Of a DNA stretch of 47,478 bases, positions 17,801 through 25,099 are shown piece after piece; the stretch's first letter is position 1; every line of letters begins with the position of its first letter. Source of the DNA: Chloroflexota bacterium (lineage in GTDB: Bacteria > Chloroflexota > Limnocylindria > Limnocylindrales > CSP1-4); assembly GCA_003141955.1 (NCBI GenBank), contig PLOC01000070.1, positions 1 to 47,478 on the forward strand. The letters run 5' to 3'. A program made the translations under genes and the position numbers. Under the pieces are notes generated by a model. It saw only the letters and a program-made list of their open reading frames with translations. It was not told where the DNA came from and did no database searches.

Positions 17801-17977
17801 CGGCCCCTTGTCATGGCAGACCGCGCGCCGTTGCTCGGCGTTGAGGCCGGCCAGCAACGATTCGACGCCGGACGGACCGGTTTCTTCCGGAAGCGTTTCC
17901 GGGGGACCGCCCCAGACGGGAATCTGCTCCAGACGGGCAGGTTCTCGCAGCCTGGTCTTGTGGTTGGGTCGAGGCAT
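14819..17977 (-). CDS. UvrD/PcrA-type helicase fused to Fe-S PD-(D/E)XK nuclease
   Basis: A 1052-residue superfamily 1A helicase-nuclease. Seen in order: Q-motif region LNAEQRRAVCHDKGPLLVVAG, Walker A AGAGTGKT, Walker B VDEFQDTN, QSIYKFRGA, and motif V/VI LTVHKAKGLEFPVVF followed by EERRLFYVGMTRAR. A RecB-like nuclease domain follows with VTITDYKSS. It is framed by an Fe-S cysteine set: one Cys in YLTCPLKYKYVH and three in CGYCAFRDIC near the end, as in AddB and AdnA/AdnB nucleases. It probably processes double-strand ends, but no partner subunit is in the window. The downstream HAD gene overlaps its stop. Confidence 0.93.
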   Translation of the reverse strand: MPRPNHKTRLREPARLEQIPVWGGPPETLPEETGPSGVESLLAGLNAEQRRAVCHDKGPLLVVAGAGTGKTQVITRRIAWLIGTRRARPSEILALTFTDKAAEEMQARVDQLVPYGYTDAVISTFHAFGDRVVREFALELGLPTDTRVLTRPEVVIFLRERLFEFELDEYRPLGDPTRFLSALAGLFSRCKDEDVSPQSYLAFAAGLAKAAEAAGTGEKAADEVEALRERARREGELARAFARYQELLTRAGFIDFGDQVSVSLRLLRESPAARWELQRRFRYVLVDEFQDTNSAQSELVELLTATHGNVVVVGDDDQSIYKFRGAAISNILEFKRRHPRCRQVVLRRNYRSRAPILDASYRLVRFNDPDRLEFRNGIDKRLIPERRGDERPVRHLAFATGSEEADWVAREIAGRVAAGARPKEFAVLVRANADADPVLRSLNLAAVPWRFSGTSGLYSRPEIRLLLAFLRCIADLSSSVDLYSLAASEVYGLGGEDLTVIVNAARRRNRSLWDVMEEVTRQPGLLRLAPETRGLLERLVGDIRRYTELAHERAAGEVLYQFLRGSGLLSTLASTESVAAEEALQNIARFFDIVRSQSDLLADDRVVFVAGHLQTLIDAGDDPATAEVDPDADAVAVLTVHKAKGLEFPVVFMIGLVDGRFPARTRRDPLGLPTELVNEVLPEGDARLQEERRLFYVGMTRARDELFLSHAADYGGRRARRVSQFVLEALDLPAAASTAGRTSADGAQSPLERLASFEPKAAAAEPGRGAVEGPLTLSFYQVDDYLTCPLKYKYVHVLRVPIAPHHSIVYGSALHQAVQEFHRRQAKGYLMSEEELDMAFERAWSNEGFLTREHEEARLAAGRAALRRFREGQLLPAAVVPAYVEREFSFLLDGDRIRGRMDRVDIERLPQGEDGQAGPAGEGAEERQHADVVSPALPGLHPERVTITDYKSSDVRDPAKAKERARDSLQLQIYAMAFQAESGRLPDALQLWFLESGLVGRVEVEEKRLEKARSSIRQAAAGIRALNFDATPEYIACGYCAFRDICPSSAAK

Positions 17978-18034
17978 GCCTCTAGGATCGCCGGCGCGGT
18001 GACATCTCGCGTGTCACGACGTGCGGCTTCCCCG

Positions 18035-18802
18035 TCAGGCCGTTGGCGCTGCAGAGCCCGTTTCGGTCGCCGCGGGCTCCGTTTCGGACGTCGAAACGAC
18101 CGCGGGAGCGGCAGACGCTGCGGCGGACGGCCCGGCATCGGCCGACGGCCCGGCATCGGCCGCGGCCGGCTTTGCCGGGCGGCTCGGTTTGGCCGCGCCA
18201 CCGGGGGGGCCGGCTGCCTTGGTCCGACCGGCCGTCTTGCCGGAGGGTCCACCGGCAGAGGCGGCCTTGGACGCGCGAGCCGTTGTCGCTTCCCCGCCCT
18301 GGGAGACAGCAATCTCCACCGCCTGGGCTTCCTCGGCACCAAGAGTCGTCTCCGACTGGCCGTCGAATACGGCCTTCGCGTACACACGTGTACCGGTCCG
18401 CGAGTGGAGGCTCGTGATCACGAAGCCGTCGTTGTTGGCATCGAGGATTGCCAGCGCGAAGCTCTGGTTGCCGCCCGTGTCATCGAAGGGGTTGAAGCGC
18501 ACGATGCCCAGACGACCGAAATGCAGCCTCGCCCCGCCCTCGAGGATGGCGGTCCGTGCGATCACCTCGTCGAGGTCGTGGCCCACGCGGATCACCGTGT
18601 CCAGGTGCGTGGCCAACACGCCCTCGAGACTCTGGCCGTCGGCGCCCTGCGTCAGGTCGTCCAGGCGCTCGCTGAGCAGAGCGATCCTTCGCGACTGGAT
18701 GAACAACATGAGGATCATCAGGACCAGAACGACGCATCCGACGACGATGACGACACCTATGACGCCCAGATGCGTGGACACGAAGTTGTTGAGTTGCGAC
18801 AC
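18035..18802 (-). CDS. DUF4446 membrane-anchored protein with Ala/Pro-rich tail
   Basis: A 255-residue protein. One N-terminal membrane helix (about 9-33, LGVIGVVIVVGCVVLVLMILMLFIQ) is followed by a coiled linker. The DUF4446 domain comes next (about 50-165) with RTAILEGGARLHFGRLGIVRFNPFDDTGGNQSFALAILD and GFVITSLHSRTGTRVYAK. A low-complexity Ala/Gly/Pro tail carries the imperfect repeat GPSADAGPSA. The role of the family is unknown. The GTG at 18802 is preferred because GGAGG lies 5 nt upstream; an ATG at 18841 would precede the membrane helix with 13 unconserved residues. Confidence 0.83.
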   Translation of the reverse strand: MSQLNNFVSTHLGVIGVVIVVGCVVLVLMILMLFIQSRRIALLSERLDDLTQGADGQSLEGVLATHLDTVIRVGHDLDEVIARTAILEGGARLHFGRLGIVRFNPFDDTGGNQSFALAILDANNDGFVITSLHSRTGTRVYAKAVFDGQSETTLGAEEAQAVEIAVSQGGEATTARASKAASAGGPSGKTAGRTKAAGPPGGAAKPSRPAKPAAADAGPSADAGPSAAASAAPAVVSTSETEPAATETGSAAPTA

Positions 18803-18827
18803 ATCGACCTCCACTCGGCTCGCGGCG

Positions 18828-18833
18828 AGTCTA
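18828..18833 (-). promoter_or_regulatory. -10 element of the DUF4446 gene
   Basis: TAGACT on the minus strand predicts a leader of about 19 nt containing the GGAGG ribosome site. Confidence 0.45.
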
Positions 18834-18892
18834 CCAGCCACGACGGCAGGGCGGCTCGTGGACGCTCGAGTCCCCGCCGAGGGCGATCGGGA

Positions 18893-18901
18893 TGCTATGC
18901 T
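18893..18901 (+). promoter_or_regulatory. Extended -10 promoter of the small basic membrane protein gene
   Basis: TGC followed by TATGCT (18896-18901). A start near 18908 would give a leader of about 34 nt with CGGAGG in it. It is divergent from the DUF4446 promoter. Confidence 0.5.
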
Positions 18902-18941
18902 CGACAGGCCATCGAACGATCACCGGAGGCCCCTCACTAAC

Positions 18942-19334
18942 ATGGCCAAGCGCACCCGCGGCTCGAATCGATCCGGCCAGCGGCACCAAGACAAACGTTC
19001 TTCGGCTCGCCAGCAGCCGCGACCCGCGAGTCGACCCGGCCAGGGCCTTTCGGCGGCTGAGGAAGCGCGCGCAGCCGAGCTCGAATCCCAGATCGTGGCC
19101 CAGGAACGCGCCGCCCAGCAGCCCGCCGGGCGCTCGCGCGACCGTTCGCGCGTAACCGACTTCGATCCCGCCGGACGACCCCGCGGCCAGAGCCCGCTGG
19201 CGGTCCGCGCGGCCGAGGAATACGGCTACGTGAGCCGCGATGTCCGCCGGATCGTGCGCGTCGGCGGCACCATGGTCGGAATCCTGGCCGTCTTCTACGT
19301 CCTGATCGACATCCTGCACGTCATCCAGACCTGA
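18942..19334 (+). CDS. Small basic protein with C-terminal membrane anchor
   Basis: A 130-residue protein. The first 85 residues are hydrophilic, rich in Arg, Gln, Ala and Ser, and probably disordered. A short conserved-looking segment EYGYVSRDVRRIVRVGG comes next, then a single C-terminal membrane helix (about 108-126, TMVGILAVFYVLIDILHVI). The EYxYVxxDxRRI...G segment before a last helix is seen in small unannotated proteins of related genomes, but no function is known. GGAGG lies 13 nt upstream of the ATG, longer than ideal. Confidence 0.72.
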   Translation: MAKRTRGSNRSGQRHQDKRSSARQQPRPASRPGQGLSAAEEARAAELESQIVAQERAAQQPAGRSRDRSRVTDFDPAGRPRGQSPLAVRAAEEYGYVSRDVRRIVRVGGTMVGILAVFYVLIDILHVIQT

Positions 19335-19348
19335 CGCGCCGGCGGGCG

Positions 19349-21778
19349 TCAGCCCGGCTCGGCCGCGCTGCCCGAGGCCCCGTCCTTTCGACCGTCGCCC
19401 GCCCGCGAAGCGGACCGATCCAGCGCCCGGCGCACAGCCTCGGCCAGCTGACGGGCATCGAACGGCTTGGCCAGCACCGACCCCGCGGCCGCGGCCCCGC
19501 TGATCTCCCCTTCGCGGTCGCGCGGATAGCCGGACATGAACAGCACGGGGAGTCCCGGCTGGCGAGCGGTGAGAACCGCGGCGATCGTGGGCCCGTCGAG
19601 CTCGGGCATCACGACATCCGAGAGCAGCAGATCCAGAGAAGCTCCGAGCGCGGTCGCCTCATCGACGGCCCCCTTGGGGCCGGTCGCCACGACCCGGTAG
19701 CCTTCGGCCTCGAGGGCCCGCTTGCAGAAGTCCCGCACCGCCGGCTCATCCTCGACCAGCAGGACCGTCTCATCGCCGTGGCGCGACGATCTCGGCGGCA
19801 CGGCCTCCGCGGCCGAGGCGATGCCTTCGCTCAGGGGCAGGTCCACCTGGAAGCGCGACCCGACTCCGACCTCCGAGTGGACGTGGATGTGGCCGCCCAT
19901 CTGCTCGACTATGCCGTACACGGTGGCCAGGCCCAGCCCCGTGCCGTGCCCCACGTTCTTGGTCGTGAAGAACGGCTCGAAGATCCGCTCCATGACCTCC
20001 GTCGCCATCCCGAACCCAGTGTCGACAATCTCGATGCGGGCCGACGGCCGGTCGGGCCGGCCGGTCCCGCTCACCGGATCCGGGTGGAGCAGGCCGGTGT
20101 TCAGCCTCAGTTCGCCGCCGCCCGGCATCGCATCGCGGGCGTTCACTACCAGGTTCATCACCACCTGATCCAGCTGGCTCGGATCGGTTTCCACGAAACC
20201 GAGGCGCTGATCCAGCGTAACCTCGAACTCGATGTCCTCGCCCAGCAGGCGGCGCAACATCGGCACGAGGGCGCCGATTCGGTCGTTCAGCTCGATCCTC
20301 TCGACGGATCGGGGAGCGCGCCTGCCGAACGCCAGAAGTTGCGCGGTAAGCTCCGTCCCCCGCGCACCGGCCCGCCGGACTTCCTGCGCGTCGGCCCCCC
20401 GCTCATCGCCTTCGAGGGACGCCACGAGCAGGTCGGCGTAGCCGTTGACGACGGTGAGCAGGTTGTTGAAGTCGTGGGCAACGCCACCCGCCAATCGGCC
20501 CAGAGCCTCCATCTTGGAGGCCTGACGAAGCTGCTCTTCGAGTGCCTTGTGCTCGGTGATGTCCTCCACCGTGATGACGGCCATGGATGGCGCCCCATTC
20601 GAATCCCGGACCGCACCGACGTGAACTCGTGCCCAGACCAGGGCCCCATCCTTGCGGATGTAGCGCTGGACGAGCTCGTAGCTCTCGACCCGCCCGTCGA
20701 ACAGGTCCGCGAGCGCGCGCCGGCCGACCTCTCGATCGGCTTCATGCGTGTACTCGAAACCTGTCAGCTTCGCCAGCTCATCCTGCGTGAAGCCCAGCAG
20801 CCGGTGGAAGGCCGCGTTGCTCTCCAGCGACCGGCCCTCCCGGTCGGCCAGCATCATACCGATCGCGGAGTCGTCGAAGATCGCTCGCATGCGCGCCTGG
20901 CTCTCCGCCGTGGCGCTCTCGGCGGCAACTCGTTCGCTGATATCGTGGGTGATGACCTCCATGGCCGGACGCCCGCCGAAGACAACCGGCTTGGCCGCTA
21001 CCTCGACATCGAACTCGGTCCCATCGCGGCGAAGGTGACGCTCTCGCGACGGCTCGACGGCGCCACCCTTCTTGAGGATCCCGGCGACCCGCTCGCGGAT
21101 GGCATCTCTTTGGGACGGGGCGACGAAGTCCCACACGCCGAGCCCCAGCAGCTCCGCCGGATCGCCGCCGCCGTAGAGACTGGCCGCGGCGCGGTTGGCG
21201 AACACAACGCGACCGTCCTGGTGAACTGCGACAGCCTCTGGGAGCAGATCGAGAAGGGTCTCGTAGCGAGCCTCCGTCTCCGCAAATGCCAGAGCCGCGC
21301 GCTTGCCGCGCGTCGTTTCCGATCCCCTCGCCACGATGAACGAGATCGCCTCCGTAGCCGCGACGAACTCCGCCGTCCAGGCGATGCGGGCTCTGCGGCC
21401 ATCCTTGCGGACCCACTGCGAGAAGAACGAGACCATGCGCTCCTGACCAGAAACCAGGCGATCGAGGGCCGCCTGGGCCTCGACGCGGAACCTGGGCCGA
21501 AGCCGCATGAGATCCAGGAGCGCCTTGCCGGATACCTCGGCGAAAGGAATCCCCGAGCTTTCCTCGCAGCGGCGGTTCCACAGCAGCAGTGAGCCGTCGG
21601 TCCGCGCCACGACAACCAGCGAGTCGACGACATCGATGATCGCCCTCAGCGTTGCGACGTTTCGGGGCGTGAAGCCCGCGGCAGCATCATCGACGCCGGA
21701 CGGCCCGGAGGGCGCGGACCGCCCTGGCGGCGCGGAGGGCGCGGAGCGGTCGCTTGGGCGGGAGTTCGGGATCGCCAT
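19349..21778 (-). CDS. Hybrid sensor histidine kinase with three PAS domains and a receiver
   Basis: An 809-residue soluble kinase. A Pro/Ser-rich N-terminus leads into three PAS domains (about 42-155, 170-285 and 292-415). A HisKA-type helix carries the phosphorylatable His in GGVAHDFNNLL (about 435). A HATPase domain has the N box, IVDTGFGM and GTGLGLATVYGIVEQMGG. A C-terminal receiver (about 668-790) has VEDE, the phospho-acceptor in LLSDVVMPELDG (about 720) and LAKPF. No transmembrane segment is seen, so it senses a cytoplasmic cue. No separate response regulator is nearby. TAGAGT lies 9 nt before the ATG, with GGAG between them. Confidence 0.93.
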   Translation of the reverse strand: MAIPNSRPSDRSAPSAPPGRSAPSGPSGVDDAAAGFTPRNVATLRAIIDVVDSLVVVARTDGSLLLWNRRCEESSGIPFAEVSGKALLDLMRLRPRFRVEAQAALDRLVSGQERMVSFFSQWVRKDGRRARIAWTAEFVAATEAISFIVARGSETTRGKRAALAFAETEARYETLLDLLPEAVAVHQDGRVVFANRAAASLYGGGDPAELLGLGVWDFVAPSQRDAIRERVAGILKKGGAVEPSRERHLRRDGTEFDVEVAAKPVVFGGRPAMEVITHDISERVAAESATAESQARMRAIFDDSAIGMMLADREGRSLESNAAFHRLLGFTQDELAKLTGFEYTHEADREVGRRALADLFDGRVESYELVQRYIRKDGALVWARVHVGAVRDSNGAPSMAVITVEDITEHKALEEQLRQASKMEALGRLAGGVAHDFNNLLTVVNGYADLLVASLEGDERGADAQEVRRAGARGTELTAQLLAFGRRAPRSVERIELNDRIGALVPMLRRLLGEDIEFEVTLDQRLGFVETDPSQLDQVVMNLVVNARDAMPGGGELRLNTGLLHPDPVSGTGRPDRPSARIEIVDTGFGMATEVMERIFEPFFTTKNVGHGTGLGLATVYGIVEQMGGHIHVHSEVGVGSRFQVDLPLSEGIASAAEAVPPRSSRHGDETVLLVEDEPAVRDFCKRALEAEGYRVVATGPKGAVDEATALGASLDLLLSDVVMPELDGPTIAAVLTARQPGLPVLFMSGYPRDREGEISGAAAAGSVLAKPFDARQLAEAVRRALDRSASRAGDGRKDGASGSAAEPG

Positions 21779-21838
21779 GCGGGCTCCACTCTACCCCGCC
21801 GAGTGGCCGGACGCCCAGCCGGATGGCCGGGCGGCGAG

Positions 21839-21844
21839 TAGCAT
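21839..21844 (+). promoter_or_regulatory. -10 element of rarA (leaderless)
   Basis: TAGCAT, 6 nt before the ATG at 21851, with no ribosome-binding site between them. Confidence 0.55.
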
Positions 21845-21850
21845 CCGGTC

Positions 21851-23347
21851 ATGGCCGCACGCCGCCCCAGCAGAACAGGCTCTTCGAGCCAGCAGCCGAT
21901 CTTCGCACCTCCGCCGGGCCGCCAGCCGCTGGCCGCCCGGATGCGGCCGCGTACCCTCGACGAGGTCGTCGGCCACGACCAGCTGATCGGCGAACGCGGA
22001 GCGTTGCGTCGCGCCGTCGAACGCGGTCGCCTCGGCTCCATCCTCCTCTGGGGACCGCCCGGCAGCGGCAAGACCAGCCTGGCTCGCGTCCTGGCCGATG
22101 CCGTCGGCGCTCAGCTGGTCACGATCTCGGCCGTGATGAGCGGCGTTGCCGAGGTGCGTGCCCTCGTCGTCGAGGCGCGTGACCGGCTTGCCCTCAACGG
22201 CCGTCAGACGATCCTCTTCATCGACGAGATCCACCGCTTCAACAAGGCCCAGCAGGACGCGCTGCTCCCGCATGTCGAAGAAGGGACCGTAACGCTCGTG
22301 GGTGCCACGACGGAGAACCCGTACTTCGAGGTGAACTCGGCGCTGCTCTCGCGCCTGCGGGTCTATCGCCTGGAACCCCTGACCGACCGGCAGGTGGCCA
22401 CGGTGGTCAGGCGCGCCCTCGCGGACGAGGAGCGCGGGCTGGCCGGCGGTCTGGGACCGGCGGGTGGCGTATCCGTCGGGGACGAGGCCTTCGAGCACCT
22501 CGTCAGCCTTTCCGCGGGAGACGCCCGCCAGGCCCTCAACGTCCTCGAAGGCGCAGTTTCGATCGCGGAGGCCGAGGGTTCTCGCGACGAACAAGGCCAC
22601 GTCGTGCCCAGGCTGGCCGCCGTGGAGGCGGCTGCCCAGCAGCGCGTGCTTTCCTACGATCGAGCCGGCGATGGCCACTTCGACACCGTCAGCGCCTTCA
22701 TCAAGAGCATCCGCGGCAACGACCCGGACGCCGCCCTGTACTGGCTGGCCGCGATGATCGCCGCCGGGGAAGATCCCCGCTTCATCGCCCGGCGTCTGAT
22801 CATCTCCGCCTCGGAGGACGTGGGCTTGGCCGATCCGCGCGCCCTGGAGATCGCGGTCGCGGCGGCGCAGGCGCTCGACTGGGTCGGGCTTCCGGAGGCC
22901 CAGTACGCCCTGGCTCAGGCGACCGTGTTCTTGGCCGCGACCGCGAAGAGCAACGCCGCGGGTCGCGCCTACTTCGCCGCGATGGACGACGTCCTGAGCC
23001 ACGGGTCGCTGCCCGTGCCGGCGCACCTCCGCTCGAGCGGGCCCGGCCGGCGCAATTACCGCTACCCGCACGACTACTCCGGGGACGACGTGGCGCAGCA
23101 GTACCTCCCCAGCGAGCTGGCCGATCGCCGCTACTACTTCCCAGGCGACGAGGGCGCGGAGAGCAAGATCCGCGAGCGGTTCGAGAGGCTGCGCGAGGCC
23201 CGTCGCGATCCGCCCACGCGCAAGCGCCCCGTCGAGGGACAGACACAGGGGGATCCGATGGCCACGGGGTCTGAAGGGATGCGCCGTCGCCAGGCGAACC
23301 TGCGCGAGCTGGCCGACGAGGAGCGCCGGGACGCCGGCGGGGAGTGA
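21851..23347 (+). CDS. rarA: Replication-associated recombination protein RarA (MgsA)
   Basis: A 498-residue AAA+ ATPase of the RarA/MgsA/WRNIP1 family. Seen: [14 protein letters not shown] near the N-terminus, Walker [10 protein letters not shown] (about 59-67), Walker [10 protein letters not shown], sensor 1 GATTENP and sensor 2 [11 protein letters not shown]. The MgsA C-terminal domain has [25 protein letters not shown] and [13 protein letters not shown]. It acts at stalled replication forks and interacts with SSB in relatives. It is longer than E. coli RarA (447 residues), mostly by a charged C-terminal tail (from about 455). Transcription appears leaderless. Confidence 0.95.
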   Translation: MAARRPSRTGSSSQQPIFAPPPGRQPLAARMRPRTLDEVVGHDQLIGERGALRRAVERGRLGSILLWGPPGSGKTSLARVLADAVGAQLVTISAVMSGVAEVRALVVEARDRLALNGRQTILFIDEIHRFNKAQQDALLPHVEEGTVTLVGATTENPYFEVNSALLSRLRVYRLEPLTDRQVATVVRRALADEERGLAGGLGPAGGVSVGDEAFEHLVSLSAGDARQALNVLEGAVSIAEAEGSRDEQGHVVPRLAAVEAAAQQRVLSYDRAGDGHFDTVSAFIKSIRGNDPDAALYWLAAMIAAGEDPRFIARRLIISASEDVGLADPRALEIAVAAAQALDWVGLPEAQYALAQATVFLAATAKSNAAGRAYFAAMDDVLSHGSLPVPAHLRSSGPGRRNYRYPHDYSGDDVAQQYLPSELADRRYYFPGDEGAESKIRERFERLREARRDPPTRKRPVEGQTQGDPMATGSEGMRRRQANLRELADEERRDAGGE

Positions 23348-23720
23348 TCGGCCTCCGATACCGCCCATCGGCCGCCCGGCGGGCCCGCGGCCGCCGGCGA
23401 GTGGTGCCGCCGCACTCCGGATAGGCCGCCGTACCGACCCGTTTGCCCGCCCGGCCTGACTGAATTACCTCATGTGAGGTATTGCGATCAGATCAGGCCG
23501 GATCAGAGTCTGCGCTGGGAGTCGTAAAGGCGACCGGCTTGAGACCCCAGGCGCTCCGTGAAGCGCTCCGGCAGAACCAGATCTCCAGCGCGGCGCTGTA
23601 GACGTCGAGCAGCCACACGGATGCAACGAATCTGACACGGCCGGCGCGGTGCCGCCGGTACAGATTCCCACCGGCCAGCCGAATACTCCGGTGCGTCCTT
23701 TCCAATTACTGGGGAGCGCA
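23348..23720. other. Intergenic region with a palindrome, no gene assigned
   Basis: This is a 373-bp stretch. The only strong feature is an inverted repeat centred near 23472. Reading frames on the minus strand (23465-23800) are open but have no ribosome site or recognisable motif, and they cross the start of the next gene. No riboswitch consensus was recognised. Confidence 0.5.
23463..23482. promoter_or_regulatory. Palindromic operator-like site
   Basis: TACCTCA and TGAGGTA are separated by 2 bp, and one more pair matches outside a mismatch. The two-fold symmetry suits a dimeric repressor. It could instead be a short AT-rich hairpin 115 bp after rarA. The protein that might bind it is unknown. 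Confidence 0.45.
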
Positions 23721-24128
23721 ATGTCTCGTGCGTATGCTGTCGCGCCCGGTAGCGCGAACGCTCCGTATCGGGGATCCGCGCAAGCTACGAGAACCTCCAC
23801 CCCAAGAGTGGAGAGCCGCCCGCGGCGGCCTTCGGAATTCTGCTACCTCGAACGCGCTCTCCTCCTGTGGCCCCGGCTCGATCGGGCCAAGCTGCGCAGG
23901 GTCGCCGGCGACCCCGCCCGGATCGCCGAAATGGTCGAACGGCGGACCTCGCAGCCGTACGACGTGATCCTGGCGATGTTGACCAGGCAGACGGATAGGC
24001 TGATCTCCCCGACCGAGGAGTCCTCCGGCTTCGATTCGGGTCGCTCCGAGGCCGCCCGAATGTCTCTGCGCATCGTCCGCAGCGAGGAAGGCACCCAGAT
24101 CGAGATTCAGGATCTGCTGCCTGCGTAG
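23721..24128 (+). CDS. Small soluble protein of unknown function
   Basis: A 135-residue protein with a hydrophilic N-terminus of about 35 residues. A compact helical region follows (FCYLERALLLWPRLDRAKLRRVAGDPARIAEMVERRTSQPYDVILAMLTRQ, about 40-92), then a tail ending in strands RMSLRIVRSEEGTQIEIQDLLPA. The ATG at 23721 is supported by GGGGAG 7 nt upstream; an earlier in-frame ATG at 23649 has none. I do not recognise the family. Its coding pattern fits a true gene, and it stands alone between rarA and the toxin-antitoxin pair. Confidence 0.65.
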   Translation: MSRAYAVAPGSANAPYRGSAQATRTSTPRVESRPRRPSEFCYLERALLLWPRLDRAKLRRVAGDPARIAEMVERRTSQPYDVILAMLTRQTDRLISPTEESSGFDSGRSEAARMSLRIVRSEEGTQIEIQDLLPA

Positions 24129-24342
24129 CTCGCGTCGACGACCGTCCCGGCGTCGCCTCGACATCTCGCGCGGCCAGTTCGACGCTGTTGCCGCGGCCAG
24201 ACGCGGCAGAGCCGGCTCGCCAGAACCTGCGGCAGGAGCTCGTCTCGGGTGGATCTGCGCGGTTCGCTGGCGATCCGGCTCTACGAAGGGGGCGTCGGGG
24301 TCGACCTGCCCGACTTGAGCGCCCGCCGGCGGCGGCGGTGCG
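24129..24342. other. Unassigned gap downstream of the toxin gene
   Basis: The 214 bp hold no supported gene. On the plus strand a short frame from 24251 reads as a plausible protein fragment (GSLAIRLYEGGVGVDLPDL) but soon turns into an Arg-rich GC run. It might be a relic of a decayed gene. Confidence 0.3.
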
Positions 24343-24756
24343 TCAGGGCTCCAGGTCCAGGGCCCGGACGTGTCGCGTCTGGAAGATGGCGATCGGCCGG
24401 CGGTCGAAGGCGGCAACGCGCGTGATACCCAGGCGCTCGGCCGTGGCGACCAGAACGGCATCCGTGAGGCGGGGCCGGTACTCCATGGTCTCGCGGAGCA
24501 GTTCCGCGGCCCGTGCCAGATCGGCCTGAGTCGGGGCCACCACCCGCACCGCCCCGCTCTGGATCGACTCGAGCAGCGCCAGCGTCGCTCGCAGCCCCAG
24601 TTCGCGCTGCAGCAGCAGGTCCACCTCGCCCAGCGTCAGCGCCCCGATCATGAGCGGCTCGTTGACCCGTCCGAACCAGGCCAGAGCGGCGCGGTGATTG
24701 AGGTCCGACTGGTCCGCCGCGGCCAGGATCGCGCTCGAATCGAGAAGGACGGCCAT
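24343..24756 (-). CDS. PIN-domain toxin (VapC-like)
   Basis: A 137-residue PIN ribonuclease. The acidic metal-binding residues are in place: D6 (LLDSSA), E44 (TLGEVD), D99 (RLTDAVLV) and D118 (AFDRR). VapC-like toxins cleave tRNA or rRNA and are held inactive by the antitoxin made from the gene just upstream. Here 3 bp separate the antitoxin stop from this ATG, the usual antitoxin-first order. Target RNA is unknown. The gene ends in LDLEP, with 214 bp of unassigned DNA after it. Confidence 0.9.
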   Translation of the reverse strand: MAVLLDSSAILAAADQSDLNHRAALAWFGRVNEPLMIGALTLGEVDLLLQRELGLRATLALLESIQSGAVRVVAPTQADLARAAELLRETMEYRPRLTDAVLVATAERLGITRVAAFDRRPIAIFQTRHVRALDLEP

Positions 24757-24759
24757 GGC

Positions 24760-25011
24760 TCAGGTCTCCTCCGGTCGGGGCCGCTGGCCGGCCTCTCGGC
24801 GTGCAATCCCCCGCCCGTCGAGCGAAAGCCGCCCGTGGTCGCTGCGCCCGACCGCCAGAAACGGCAGATCGGGCGTGGTGTCGTTCGTCTCGAGATGCGC
24901 CTCCAGGGCGGCCGTGATCACCGACGTCTTCGTCACGCCCGTCCGAGCCGCAAAGCGGTCGAGCCGCTCGAGCAGGTCCGCGTCCATCAGGATCGTCGTC
25001 CGCTTCAGCAT
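24760..25011 (-). CDS. Ribbon-helix-helix antitoxin
   Basis: An 83-residue protein. The first 45 residues fit a CopG/RHH DNA-binding fold: the strand KRTTILMD, helix ADLLERLDRFAARTG and helix TKTSVITAALEAHLE. The C-terminal half is charged and should bind and inhibit the PIN toxin encoded 3 bp downstream. It probably represses its own promoter together with the toxin. The start ATG sits inside an AT-rich patch with repeats of ATATG 10 bp apart. Confidence 0.87.
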   Translation of the reverse strand: MLKRTTILMDADLLERLDRFAARTGVTKTSVITAALEAHLETNDTTPDLPFLAVGRSDHGRLSLDGRGIARREAGQRPRPEET

Positions 25012-25030
25012 ATGCGGTCATATATACCAC
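25009..25030 (-). promoter_or_regulatory. Promoter/operator of the toxin-antitoxin pair
   Basis: TATATA (25026-25021) is a likely -10, 9 nt before the ATG at 25011. Over it lie two direct ATATG copies at 10-bp spacing, the second formed by the start codon region. RHH antitoxins bind such short repeats on one face of the helix. The AT-richness is unlike the surroundings. Confidence 0.5.
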
Positions 25031-25055
25031 ACTGGCGCTAGCCGGCAGCGCCCCG

Positions 25056-25061
25056 TAGCAT
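25056..25061 (+). promoter_or_regulatory. Candidate -10 element of the serine operon
   Basis: TAGCAT, the same hexamer as at rarA and ychF, in the divergent gap. A start near 25068 would leave a leader of about 32 nt with GAGG before the GTG at 25100. Confidence 0.45.
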
Positions 25062-25099
25062 CCGCCCGTCGTCCTGCAACCCCGCATGAGGTGGAACCC

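Noticed and set aside
15155-18940. Very long plus-strand open frame opposite the helicase-nuclease
   Set aside because: It is antisense to a gene with all helicase and nuclease motifs; it is Arg/Gln/Gly-rich, has no motif, and reflects high GC content.
23465-23800. Minus-strand open frame over the empty region
   Set aside because: No ribosome site, no motif, and it overlaps the better-supported gene starting at 23721; the parallel frames look equally open.
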